Source of the DNA: Jaltomata sinuosa
Lineage: Eukaryota; Streptophyta; Magnoliopsida; Solanales; Solanaceae
Assembly: GCA_003996215.1 (NCBI GenBank)
Contig: QJPP01000461.1
Location: 1 to 64,000 of the forward strand
Direction of reading: 5' to 3'
DNA length: 64,000 nt
Shown piece by piece: positions 34,141 to 44,473 of the stretch (positions are counted from its first letter, which is position 1; every line of letters starts with the position of its first letter). Below the pieces are notes generated by a model that made no database searches, was not told the origin of the DNA, and worked only from the letters and a program-made list of their open reading frames with translations. Both the position numbers and the translations under genes were made by a program.

Positions 34141-35289
34141 GGAATGTGCCCTATCCCAAAATAGACCTCCCTACTTCAACGGACAACACTATTCTCACTG
34201 AAAGGAAAGATTCAGAATCTTTGTGCAAGCAAATGATTTTCAAGCTTGGGTTGTGATGAAGAAAGGACCAAAACCTATCCCTGGAATCACAACAAGAGAT
34301 TCGACCAACAAAGTCGATCTGGAAACTTTTGAAGTCACAAAGGAACAATAAGAGATAATTCAAACTAATACTAGGGCTATAAGTTTGCTATATTATGCAG
34401 TTAGCGGATCAGAATATGACAAGATCTCCACCTGTGAAACTGCAAAGGAAATGTGGGATAAACTGGAGGTTACATATGAAGGAACTACTAAAGTGAAGGA
34501 AGCCAGGATCAGTGTCCCGGTAAACGAATATGAACTGTTCAAAATGGCAGAGGAAGAATCTGTTGAAATAATGTTTCACGATTCAGCAAAATCGTAGAAC
34601 TTAAATCTCTGGGAATGGTCTATTCAAATGGACTGCAAGTCAGAAAACTCATCAAAAGTCTTCCCAAGATCTGTGAAACTAAGGCCACCATCCTCAAAGA
34701 TAGAGACCTAAAAAACATGACTTATGACGAGCTAAGAGGAAATTTGATGGCCTACGAACAAAATCATATCAACATGCATCACAAGTAAGAGAAGAAGAAA
34801 ACTGTTGCTTTTAATGCAATATCTCAGAAAGATATAATGTAAGGAATTGATGAGGAAGGAAATAAAGCACTAGATCTAATCAACAGAGGAGTTAGACATA
34901 TGTTGAGACAAAGGAACCAGAAATCGCAATCAAACAATAAAGGAAATGAATATCCAAGGAATGGCGATAGATGTTACCACTGTGGCAAACCAGAACACAT
35001 CAAGCCAAACTGTCCGGAGCTGAAAAGGAAAGGTGTTCAGAAGAACAGTAATTCAAAGAACTTTAGATCCTGGAGCGGTGAAGAAGCCTCAGAAGACGAA
35101 TCAACTAAAACTGTCAATATTTGCTTCATGACTATCGGTGAAACAAGCGAGGTAAGATATCCTGATTGTCCAAACTGCTCAAATCTTCAAACCTCTCTTG
35201 ATTTGGTTATCGACGATCTCCAAAAGCTTATTGATGAAGGGAAAAAAAGGATTGACAAATTCTTCTTGAAGCAAGCCAAATTGAAGTAG
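34141..35289 (+). pseudogene. gag of nested copia element
   Basis: A UBN2-type gag: RPPYFNGQHYSH, then a TGA at 34199-34201 in place of Trp, then FVQANDFQAWVVMKKGPKP. It continues through several frames (34385-34597, then a shifted segment with the motif DELRGNLMAYE) to a CCHC knuckle CYHCGKPEHIKPNC at about 34972-35013. After that a charged tail rich in Glu and Lys ends at 35289. At least two frameshifts and several stops. Confidence 0.85.
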
Positions 35290-35589
35290 CCTTGCTCTTA
35301 AGGAAGAACTTGGTGAAGTTAAGATGCATTTAAATAATCCAAAGAAATCACCAACTCAATGCTTAGTTAAAACTCACATATCTTCTTCAAAAGAATCAAA
35401 AAATGAATATTTTTCAAACTCCTCAAATGGCTCTCGTTCGGCCTAAAGTTCTTTCAGTCATTATAAACCTACATGTTTTACCTGTGGAAAAATTGATCAC
35501 AAAGCTTTTAATTATAAAAGAAATCATCCTCAAAAATGGGTTTGGAGACCTAAAGATTACAACACTAACCATCAAGGACCCAAAAATAC

Positions 35590-35957
35590 TTGGGTACCTA
35601 AAAGAAGCTGATTTACTTGTTTTGCAGAAACACTCCAGAAAGACATACAAAAAAGGTATATGGGTAATAGACAGTGGGTGTTCCAGACATATGACGGGCA
35701 AAAAGGAGAATTTCAAATCAATAAAAGATATTGATGGTGGATATGTGAGATTCAGAGATAATGCTAAAAGAGAAGTAGTAGGAGTTGGATCTATAACCAT
35801 AAGTCCCTCATGTGACTTAATTGAAGTATACTTAGTTGATGGGCTCAAGCATAATCTTCTCAGCATTAGTCAATTATGTGATGTAGGATTTGATGTGCTC
35901 TTCAATGCTATCAGATGCACTATCACCAATGCAGCAAAGAACATTTCCATAATATGA
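35590..35957 (+). pseudogene. Protease of nested copia element
   Basis: GIWVIDSGCSRHMTGKKENF gives an intact Asp-Ser-Gly active site near 35665-35675, followed by VRFRDNAKREVVGVGSI and LVDGLKHNLLSISQLCD. The frame is open from 35403 to 35957, so the protease segment itself is undamaged. Gag and integrase on either side are broken. Confidence 0.85.
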
Positions 35958-36037
35958 GATCGGGTTGAAAATATTTATGTTCTAAATAATATTGATTTAC
36001 CTATTCTAACCTGTCTCACTGCTTTATCTTGTGATCC

Positions 36038-36760
36038 TTAGTTATGGCATAAAAAACTTGGACATGCACGCATGCATGCTATTGAGAAGCTTTCTAGACT
36101 TGAACTTGTAATCGATTTGCCTAAGCTAAAGTTTGAAAAGAATCACATTTGTGATGCTTGCCAACTTGGCATACATACTCGAACTTTCTTCAAAGTCAAA
36201 GATATCGTGAGCACAACCAAACCCCTCCAACTTCTTCACATGGATCTGTTTGGTCCCACCAGGACTGCTAGCATCGGAGGAAAGAGATATGCTTTTGTTA
36301 TTATTGATGATTTTTCCAGATTTACTTGAGTTATTTTCTTACTCACAAATATGAAGCTTTTGCTAACTTTGAAGTGTTTTGTAGAAAAGTTCAAAGAGAA
36401 GCAGGTTATTTCATCTCTACTATTCACAGTGACCATGGAGGAGAGTTTGAGAACAACGCCTTTGAAGACCTATGCTCAAAGCAAGGCATCACTCAAAACT
36501 TCTCATCACCTCGCTCACCCCAACATAATGTAGTAGTGGAGAGAAAGAACATACCACTTCAAGACACTGCTAAAACTCTACTACTCGAACAAGGTCTGCC
36601 TGATTACTTCTAGGCTGAAGCTGTAAGCACAACTTACCACATCCTAAACAGGTGTCTAATCAGATCTATCTTAAAGGATACTCCGTATGATTTGTGAAAA
36701 TGAAAGAAGCCTAACATTGGCTATTTTCATTCATTTGGATGCAAGTGCTTCATCCATAAT
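36038..36760 (+). pseudogene. Integrase of nested copia element
   Basis: The zinc-binding part LWHKKLGHARMHAIEKL with CDACQLG is followed by the core: IDDFSRFT then a stop (TGA 36327-36329) where Trp is expected, HSDHGGEFENNAF in the next frame, and VVVERKNIPLQDTA with the catalytic Glu. Further Trp-to-stop changes are at 36611-36613 and 36695-36697. All three acidic residues can still be read, in two frames. Confidence 0.85.
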
Positions 36761-37054
36761 AATGGTAAGAATAATTTGGACTTCTAGTAGTTTCAATATT
36801 GATGAGGAACAGGTACAGAAGTTGACTCCTCAAAAATCAGACCAGTCTACTAATCCAGTCAAGATACTAGAGTCAACTATGTCTGAGCATGAATCGACTA
36901 TCACATATCCAGCTAAAACAAATGTTCCCAGAGAATGGATATATAATTTAAGTTACCCAAATGACTTCATTATTGGAGATCCAGCTGAGAAAATGCAAAC
37001 TAGAGCATCATTACGAAAATAAGCCTCAGTAGTCTCATTTCTCAACTTGAACCA

Positions 37055-37765
37055 AAACGAATAAATAAAGCTTTAGAAGATGAATCATGAATACATGCCA
37101 TGAAGGAAGAACTGGATCAGTTTGAACAAAATCAAGTATAGACTCTTGTCAAATGAAAATACAATCGCTTTGTGATTGGCATGAAATGGGTATTTCGGAA
37201 CAAGCAAACTGAAGAAGGTAAGGTAATAAGAAACAAAGCAAGACTAGTAGCTCAAGGCTACTCACAACAGGAAGGTATTGACTTTGATGAAACTTTTGCT
37301 CCAGTAGCAAGATTAGTATCTATTCATATATTGTTAGCCTATGCCTCTTTTAAACGCTTTAAGTTTTTTCAAATGGATGTTAAAAGTAATTTCTTAAATT
37401 GTTTCATTAAAGAAGAAGTTTTCATTAAACAACCTCCTGGCTTTGAAAATCCATTTTGTCCTGATTATATTTTAAAACTATCTAAAGCCCTTTATGGTCT
37501 TAAACAAGCCTCCAAGGCTTGGTATGATGACAGACTTAGTAACTTCTTACTAAGTAATGAATTTCAACGAGGAAAAATTGATACTATTCTTTTTACAAAA
37601 AAGCTAAATGCTAGCATTCTTATTGTTCAAATATATGTTGATGATATTATTTTTGGTAGCTCTAACCCATCTGTATGTGAAAATTTTGCAAATCTTATGG
37701 AAGGAGAGTTTGAAATTAGCTTGATAGGAGAACTCACATTCTTCCTTGGACTACAAATCAAATAG
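37055..37765 (+). pseudogene. Reverse transcriptase of nested copia element
   Basis: Open from 37172 with MKWVFRNKQTEEGKV, ARLVAQGYSQQEGIDFDETF, FFQMDVKSNFLN and KALYGLKQASKAWYD. The catalytic IYVDDIIFGS is intact. The 5' part of the domain (37055-37171) contains stops at 37088-37090 and 37139-37141 where Trp is expected. The frame ends in TAG at 37763-37765, just before the RNase H connection. Confidence 0.9.
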
Positions 37766-38578
37766 TCATTACGTAGAATCTTCATCAGTCAAAGCAAGTA
37801 TACAAAAAAACTCATAAAAAAGTTTCGAATGAAAAAAGGAAAAGCTTTTAGAACCCCTATGAGTCCATCCACATGCTTAAAAACAGATGCACCAGGAAAG
37901 GACGTAGATGAAAAGATATATCGAGGGATGATAGGATCCCTGCTATATCTAACAACAAGCCGCCCAGATATCGTGTTCAGTGTATGCAAATGTGCTAGAT
38001 TTCAATCAACACCCAAAGAATCCCATCTTATGGCCGTCAAAAGAATAATTTGATATCTCATTGGAACTCAAGAGCTTGAACTTTGGTATTCTCACTCATC
38101 TAATTTTGAACTAATTAGTTATTCAGATGCAGATTTTGCAAATGATAAGACTGATAGAAAAAGTACTAGCGGAACGTGTCAAATTCTTGAGGAAGCACTA
38201 ATTTCTTGGCATAACAAGAAACAAACTTTCGTATCTCTCTCTACTACTGAATCTGAATACATTGCAGTTGATAGCTGCGGTGCTCAATTATTATGAATGA
38301 TGCATCAATTACTTGATTTTGAATTATCTTTTGAATCTGTTCCAAACTTATGTGAGAACACCAGTGCGATTAGTCTTTCTAAATACACTATACATCATTC
38401 TAGGGTTAGACATATAGATATTAAGCATCATTTTATTAGATATCATGTTGAAAATGAAGATTTTGTGCTTGAATTTATTAATTTCAAAAACCAATTGGCT
38501 GATATTTTTACCAAATCTTTTTTGGAAGAAAGATTTTGTTTCCTTAGAAATTATCTTGGAATTACCTGTTTTAATTAA
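37766..38578 (+). pseudogene. RNase H region of nested copia element
   Basis: The connection domain (YRGMIGSLLYLTTSRPDI) lies in 37829-38053. RNase H follows: YSDADFANDKTDRKSTSG, STTESEYIAV, then TGA at 38294-38296 in place of Trp, and the open end 38297-38578 with NTSAISLSKYTIHHSR, HIDIKHHFIR and LADIFTKSF. Ends in TAA after TCFN, as expected for a copia polyprotein. Confidence 0.88.
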
Positions 38579-38850
38579 TTCTCCTGCCATTCTTATAACC
38601 CTAACTCTATCTGCTCTTCCTTTATTAGTTCCTTCTTATGACCCTTTATATGTCATTTGGTATGTGCTATCTGTTCTGTGCTATTTGCTCTCTGTGTTCT
38701 TTTTGATTATGTCAAAGGGGGAGAAAATATACCCACAAATTTAAAAAGCAAGGGGGAGCTAAGCATTGGAGCACCAAGACAGGGGGAGCTAACCAACTGA
38801 ACAGGGAAGTCAACTACATATGAATTTGTATCTTTATTTTTGTCATTATC

Positions 38851-38863
38851 AAAAAGGGGGAGA
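38851..38863 (+). other. Polypurine tract of nested copia element
   Basis: AAAAAGGGGGAGA directly precedes the right LTR. Similar GGGGGAG words recur upstream near 38718, 38751 and 38781, a habit of this type of element. Confidence 0.88.
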
Positions 38864-38864
38864 T

Positions 38865-40055
38865 TGTTAGCCTCATAAGATTTATTTTAATAATGACAAA
38901 GCTAATCATCTACTCTATTACAGGAAATAACAAGTAATACCAATGGAGCCAAATAAAAAAGACACTAAAGGCAAGAGGATTGAGCAAATCCCGCCATCAA
39001 GGAGGAGAAGATCCCGCAAATCTTAAACCTACAAGGAAAGACAACATGAAGATCTCTAGACAACAAGGAAAGTAGATCAAGTCATTCAGCACACTGCTAG
39101 CTGTGATTGAGCCACATCAATCACATGAAGATTTTAAATAAGGCAAATCAAATCAAGCATCCTCACAAGAAAGTCTATCACGATCACAATGGAAGAAAGA
39201 ATCACGGACATATCTGACAACTAACAAGCTATACAAGGAAGAAAAAGAAATTAAGGATGTTACAACATCTGATTAGTATCATTGATTGACTTAATGAAGC
39301 AGCGAATATCTTGGATTGACTAAATGTCAATCTTTGACTAAATAATCCACACAAGGAAGGAAGATAGGCATAGAGATTAAGTTCACAATCAAATTCACAA
39401 GTCAAGGAGATCAAACGTTATACAAGGAAGATAGATATCTCAAGATATGGGATGGATCGAATCAAGGATCTTCTATTTCACAAATGGAATAATATCATGG
39501 ACATATCTGATATGGACATGATTTACTCAATCAAATATTCTCATCAATAATCCTTGATTGAACGAAATCCCTTGGGTTTCCTTATTTGAAGAGCTACACC
39601 AAGACTACCTACCACGTATAAAAAGCCTGCACCGCCAGAAGAAGAAGTATGCAACTTCTCTTGAACTAGATCACTGTCTAGCTTTTATTTTTCATAATAC
39701 TCTGTACTCTTTGAGTATACAATTGTAATCAAAAAGAAAAAGAAAAAGTCAGTACTAGTTATACAGGAAGAGGCTGTGTCGTAGAACTAGAGAAGAAGAC
39801 AATCTGAGATTGTCAAAGAAAGATTGTTGTAAACACATCTCATCAAGAGGCTCCAAAGGAAACTCTTGAAATCCAAGGGGACTGGAATAGGCACCACATT
39901 AGTGATCCGAACCAGTATAAAAATATCGTGTCTCTCATTACTTTATGCTTTTATATAAGCTATCATATTCTGTCTATTAAATTAACTTGCAGGTGAGTCG
40001 ACTAGTGCGTAGCCACAAGATTTTTTTTTTCAATTCACCCCCCCCTTGACTTTCA
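38865..40055 (+). repeat. Right LTR of nested copia element
   Basis: A 1,191-bp copy of the LTR at 32268. It differs by scattered substitutions and a T-run replacement near 40020, and ends TTGACTTTCA before CTTAG. Confidence 0.92.
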
Positions 40056-40072
40056 CTTAGTTCGAGGGGGAG

Positions 40073-40223
40073 ATCCTACATCGAAAGTTAAAAAGAAAAA
40101 GAACCTACATATAAGGTGTAGAATTCTCTTCTCTTAATGGTGTGAGGTCTTTTGGCCAAACTTGGCCCAAATTGAACAATATCACACTATGTAAGAGTCT
40201 CTTGATGCTATTTTGGCCCAACA
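40073..40223 (+). repeat. Right LTR of TRIM element
   Basis: A copy of about 151 bp matching 31864-32018, ending GGCCCAACA. It is preceded at 40064-40073 by the polypurine tract GAGGGGGAGA, which is continuous with TRIM internal DNA once the copia is removed. Confidence 0.7.
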
Positions 40224-40640
40224 GAAATTATACTAGCAAAAAATCATACGAAGAACTGAAGGGATCATGGCTTATTGTCTGGTCGTACTTGAAATTACAA
40301 AATGGAATATAACGAACTTTTAGCAAGTACAATCATCAAACCCTGGAGTAGGGCTCGACATAACTAGCGGACCATGGAATGCTAAGTTGATATTGGGAAC
40401 CAGCTTGAAAATATAAATGATAGGTCAAGATCTTGTTGTTTATTCGGAATTGAATAAATAAGGATCAATTTTGATAGATATTTTTCCTGACGAAGAGAAT
40501 CCAATAAATATTTATGCGCTGACCGGATGTGTGGAAGTTTTCGCACAATAAATATGGGTTAAATCATTCAAGAGGGTAAAATACATTATCTAAATGATTA
40601 CTGTTAGTTTGTTCATCAAAAAATCTGATTCCACTTTGGT
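40224..40640. other. Unassigned DNA
   Basis: About 400 bp with no gene. Phrases such as CCTGGAGTAGGGCTCGAC hint at retroelement origin but no family can be supported. Confidence 0.4.
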
Positions 40641-40985
40641 TTTATTGGATGATGTCATTTTTATTGGTAAGGATGTTGATGAAATTTTTGCTCTTAAAGC
40701 ATTCTGATAGTGACATGTGTCCAGATTTTAGAAGCTTTGTGATTGGGGTTTGTGTATTACTTGGTGGTTGTCCTATTGGTTGGAAGTCTAAAGAACAAGC
40801 TATTGTTTTCCCTTCCTCCATTGAGGCAAGGTATCGTGCTCTCAATAAAGTTGTAACGAAAGTTATATAGGTGGTACAATTATTATTTGATTATGAATTA
40901 TTATATTCGTTATATTGACCCAATTTGTAACTGAAGTTCACTGATGCAAGACATGAGGTAGGCGTGGAAGTGAGACTTGGATATA
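40640..40985 (+). pseudogene. Copia RNase H scrap
   Basis: The translation of 40649-40868 reads FVIGVCVLLGGCPIGWKSKE, then PSSIEARYRALNKVV, the middle of a copia RNase H domain. After a TAG in place of Trp the match goes on through VVQLLFDYELL towards the ARH-EVGVEV end. No other part of a copia element adjoins it. It is cut off by RTE-LINE DNA at about 41000. Confidence 0.7.
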
Positions 40986-41002
40986 TAAGTCATTCCTAAG
41001 AT

Positions 41003-41984
41003 TGAAAGTTTTAAGTATTTTTGGTCTTTAATTTAAGGAAATGGAGATATTGGCGATGATGTCACACATTGTATTGATGTAGAATGGATGAAATAGAGGC
41101 CCGTATCTGGAGTCTTGTGTGATAAAAAGGTTCCATCAAAACTTAAAGGTAAGTTCTACAGAGTGATGGTTAGATCAATTTAATTTTGTTGTATGGGCGA
41201 AGTGCTGGACAATCAAGAAATCTCATGTTTAGAAGATGTAAGTTGTGGAAATGATGATGCTGAGATGGTTGTGTAGGCATACTAGGAGAGATATATAAGA
41301 TTAGGAATGAGGATAATCGGGACAAGGTGGGAGTGACCTCTGTGATGAAAAAGAAGAAGGAAGCGAGACTGAGATGGTTTGGGCATGTGAAGATCATGAG
41401 ATGTGCACATGCCCAGTGAGGAGGTGTGAGAGGTTGGATATAGTGGGTATGAGGAGAGGTAGAGGTAGACCAAAAAAGTATTAGGGAGAGATGATTAGAC
41501 ATGACATGACACAACTTTAGTTTACCAAAGACATGACCTTAGATAGGGGGGTATGGAGGTAACAAATTAGGGTAGAAGGTTAGTAAGTAGTTTAGTGTTG
41601 TCTCGCATTTTGACGGAACTAGGCTTGGTGGGAGTCTGTAGCACCGTGTCTGATGTAGTATTAGCCTTATTCATGTAATTTCTTGCTTTTGATATCTGTT
41701 ACCATCTGTTGTCTATTGCGTTTCGATTACTGAGTTATTTCGTTGTTACCGTTCTTTTTAATTGAATGCTCTCTACTACTTTTCTTATTAGTTGCCATGT
41801 CTTCCTTCGCTATCATATTTCCTCTTTCATAACTATTTTGATTTGTTGCACTTGAGCTGAGAGTTATTTTGAAACAGTCTCTCTACCTTTACGATATAGG
41901 GGTAAGACTTGTGTACACTCTATCCTCTTCATACCTCGCTTATGAATTTGCACTGAATATATTAACATTGTTAATGTTGTTTCA
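41003..41984 (+). mobile_element. RTE-type LINE, 3' end with RT C-terminus and 3'UTR
   Basis: Forward-strand relic: SFKYF and GDIGDDVTH, then VSGVLCDKKVPSKLKGKFYR, CERLDIVGMRRGRGRPKK, EMIRHDMTQL and DMTLDRGVWR. These are the last 200 or so residues of the RTE reverse transcriptase, with stops and shifts. The 3'UTR follows from about 41640 and ends with the family tail (GAAACAGTCTCTCTACCTTT at about 41871, a TTGTGTACACTC stretch, TTGTTAATGTTG). It is the same family as the reverse-strand fragments at 15500 and 21130. Confidence 0.75.
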
Positions 41985-42348
41985 TATTGACCCAATTTCT
42001 ATTTTTGGGGTAATTAAGCTGCAATAGATCATATTGTTCGTAATCCGATCCCCTTTTTCATGAGCAGATTAAAACTTATCGAAATTGATTGTCACTTCTT
42101 TTATTTTAGCAACCCACATGAGAAAAGATAAGGGGTGTGAAATCGTATCTTGTCTGATTTCCGCGAGTTAAAGAACCTAGTTCTTTAGTGTTAGTAAATT
42201 AGACACAAACAGAAAGTGAAGCGCCAAAATTAACGTATTCAAGTAATTTACTGTGGAAAATTCCTTAGCTTGCTCAAGGGAGTAAGAAAATTCACGACTT
42301 ACCCTCGTAGGATTTACCTCAAAAATTTCATCAAACTCGAGCAATTTT
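41985..42348. other. Unassigned AT-rich DNA
   Basis: No gene, repeat end or RNA recognised in these 360 bp. Confidence 0.4.
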
Positions 42349-42769
42349 TGTTAGGGTTTGTCCTGAATTTCCTACCTTATTTGGATTCTACACAATTGTG
42401 TTCTAATTTAGAAAGATTTTCTTGACGAAAAAGGTTTTGTTGGTAAAAAAGAACTCTACAATATCTATCATTTTCTTGGAAGAAAAGTCTTGTAATTCTA
42501 TAAATAGAAGACATGTTCTTCTCAAACAGAACACAATAACATCCACAATGTAGTTCTTTAGGATTTGAGAGTTTTGTTTAAGGGGAAATTTTCTCTCTAT
42601 AGTTTTAATATTTTCTTTTATATTAGTTTTCATAATATGTAGGTCGTTTGACCAAATATTATCAATAATATGCTCTTTTAGTATAGTTTTCTTTGTCATC
42701 TGATTTATCGTCTTGATGATTTGCAATTAATTGCTTCCGCATGAAGCCCTCTCGATTTTGAACCCAACA
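42349..42769 (+). mobile_element. Solo LTR (copia-like), 421 bp, TSD ATTTT
   Basis: It begins TGTTAGGGTTTG and ends GAACCCAACA, flanked by ATTTT on both sides (42344-42348 and 42770-42774). A TATAAATAG box lies at about 42500. No primer site follows and no second LTR is present, so it is a product of LTR-LTR recombination. The reverse-strand open frame 42403-42726 lies wholly inside and is not a gene. Confidence 0.72.
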
Positions 42770-43955
42770 ATTTTTAGATTACAACTTACTAACTAAAAGG
42801 ACTATAAACTTAGTACCTTTCACCCCTACAATCAACTCAATCGTAGCTAACTCTTTCAAAACTAAACCCCTAGTCTAGAAACCTAAAAAAATAACTTCAA
42901 CAATTATCACCTATTGCAATACTTCTAAAAAAGCAAATAGATTATAATTAAAGATTAAAGACTAAAATCTAACCAACTCAAGAACTAATCAACGACTTCC
43001 TCAGGAACAATTAGTTCTCTTGTTGATCAGTTTGAATCACTCATATCACCTCATTACAATGACTACTATTTGTGCAAATAGTGTAAGCCTCAATAACAGT
43101 AATATGGTACTTTATGTAGCAGTGATAATGACCGAATTCTATTACACTTTGTTCTCCAAAACCAAACCTAGTTTGTTATCACGTAATTTTTTCGGTTGTC
43201 TTTGTTCGGAATTGGGTCTTGGGTTGTCTATTAAAAATGATAATTTTGTTTTCAGCTTATATATATTAGAGGTGGACGGCCGATTATTTGATTTTCGATT
43301 CTTCACTGGTGCATATCGAATATCGAACAGAAATTAGTTCGGTTAGATTCTTGGATGTATATGCATCAAAATTGAAGAGCTAATAATATTGCACACAATG
43401 ACACAAACATTTACAATGTACGCATCAGGACTTCTTTTCCATCCCTAATGGTATTTGCTTAATATGTGAGCAACACATGCATTTCATTTTTAGCATTCAA
43501 ATAGGAAGATAAGTAATTCCGGGAGCTAGCAATAGGGTTAGTTATATCCATGCAAACTCAAATCCAAGCCTAATTTACTGTCTATGTAAATTAAGTGAGT
43601 GAGCATGTTTGTGTTGGCAGTGAATTTGCCTAACTAATTGCCAAGCATAACTACTATATTTATTATACATACTATAGTTTTAAAGTATTACCAAATATAA
43701 TTATAATTAGGGTTTTATAGAAAATCTCTCCTCTCTCTTCTTTGTTTTTTGACAACTTGTGACAATATAGAGGGGGCAAGATAAGGAAAGAAGAAGATAC
43801 TTGTATCTTATCAATTGTATCGATCTAATGGATATATCAATATACAATATTGTATCAACATGTATGTATTAGCCTATACAACGTACAGAGCGAATGAATA
43901 GAAGTGATACAATCTCTATATATATATATATATCAGCATGTATGTATCAAATACA
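42770..43955. other. AT-rich DNA, no gene
   Basis: Near 43270 text such as AGAGGTGGACGGCCGATT and ATCGAATATCGAACAG resembles hAT MITE interiors. Near 43800-43960 there are ATGTATGTATCAA-type repeats and a TA microsatellite at 43916-43933. The open frame 43020-43337 is not recognised. Confidence 0.4.
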
Positions 43956-44216
43956 CACTACTAAAAGTCACTATTTTCACTGAAAAATGTTCAGTGGATA
44001 TTTTCACAGATATTTGATTGAATCAGTGGAAAAAGAAAAAATAGTAATATTTTCAAATGAAAAAATTAAGAAGTTTTCCACTATTTCAATGAGAATCTGT
44101 TCCCCCCATGCATTTTCCCACTGAGCTGGTTCGGGGGAAAATAAGTGGAAAAATCATGTTCTATAACACAAATTTTTCACTGATTCGCGGTGAAAAAAAC
44201 CTTATTTTTAGTAGTG
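43956..44216. mobile_element. CACTA-like MITE
   Basis: The ends CACTACTAAAA and TTTTTAGTAGTG are inverted copies with the CACTA signature. Sub-terminal motifs (TTTTCACTG and its complement) are also repeated in inverted order. It is 261 bp and non-coding. A 3-bp target duplication is not clear. Confidence 0.6.
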
Positions 44217-44230
44217 AACACCTGTATGTA

Positions 44231-44473
44231 TCAACCTGTATTCGTCGGATATAACATGTATCTAGCATCTCTCCCTCTCTCTAAAATATCGCTTGCCTCT
44301 CTCTCTCAATCTCACTCGCCTCTTTCCTCTTTCAAACTGTTGTATCAATCTGTATTTATCGGGTACAACCTATATCTAGCTAGTATCTTCCCCTCTCTCC
44401 AAAATCTCATTTTCCTCTCTCTTCTCTCTTCCTCTCTCAATCTCACACGTCTCTTTCCTCTCTCAAACTATTG
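44231..44473. repeat. Diverged tandem repeat, about 114-bp unit, CT-rich
   Basis: TCAACCTGTATTCGTCGG (44231) and TCAATCTGTATTTATCGGG (44345) start two units. Each goes on to CTCTC-rich text, CAATCTCAC, then CTCTTTCCTCT and TCAAACT. It is a short tandem array related to the ATGTATCAA repeats just upstream. Confidence 0.65.

Larger units (their letters stand above)
32268..40055 (+). mobile_element. Complete copia element (SIRE-like), inactivated, nested in TRIM
   Basis: This 7.79-kb element has LTRs of 1,200 and 1,191 bp starting TGTTA and ending GACTTTCA. It is flanked by a perfect 5-bp duplication, CTTAG (32263-32267 and 40056-40060). The order on the forward strand is primer site, gag, protease, integrase, RT, RNase H, polypurine tract. 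All domains are recognisable but broken: at least seven stops are TGG codons changed to TGA or TAG. About 570 bp of foreign-looking DNA interrupts the leader/gag start. The lineage (SIRE/Maximus-like) is inferred from the CYHCGKPEH knuckle, the IDSGCSRHMTG protease and the long LTRs. Confidence 0.93.
31864..40223 (+). mobile_element. TRIM element, split by a nested copia insertion
   Basis: Two short direct repeats of about 150 bp (31864-32018 and 40073-40223) bound the unit; both contain AAGTTAAAAAGAAAAAGAAC and end TTTTGGCCCAACA. After the left one comes TTGATATCAGAGCC, a mutated tRNA-Met primer site. Before the right one is GAGGGGGAGA, a polypurine tract. With the copia at 32268-40055 and one TSD copy removed, the internal region is only about 260 bp and non-coding, so the original element was about 570 bp, a terminal-repeat retrotransposon in miniature. 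It needed proteins from another element. Its own target duplication is not clear (GAATA-like before, GAAAT after). Confidence 0.75.

Noticed and set aside
42403..42726. Reverse frame of 107 codons
   Set aside because: Contained in a solo LTR bounded by a target duplication.
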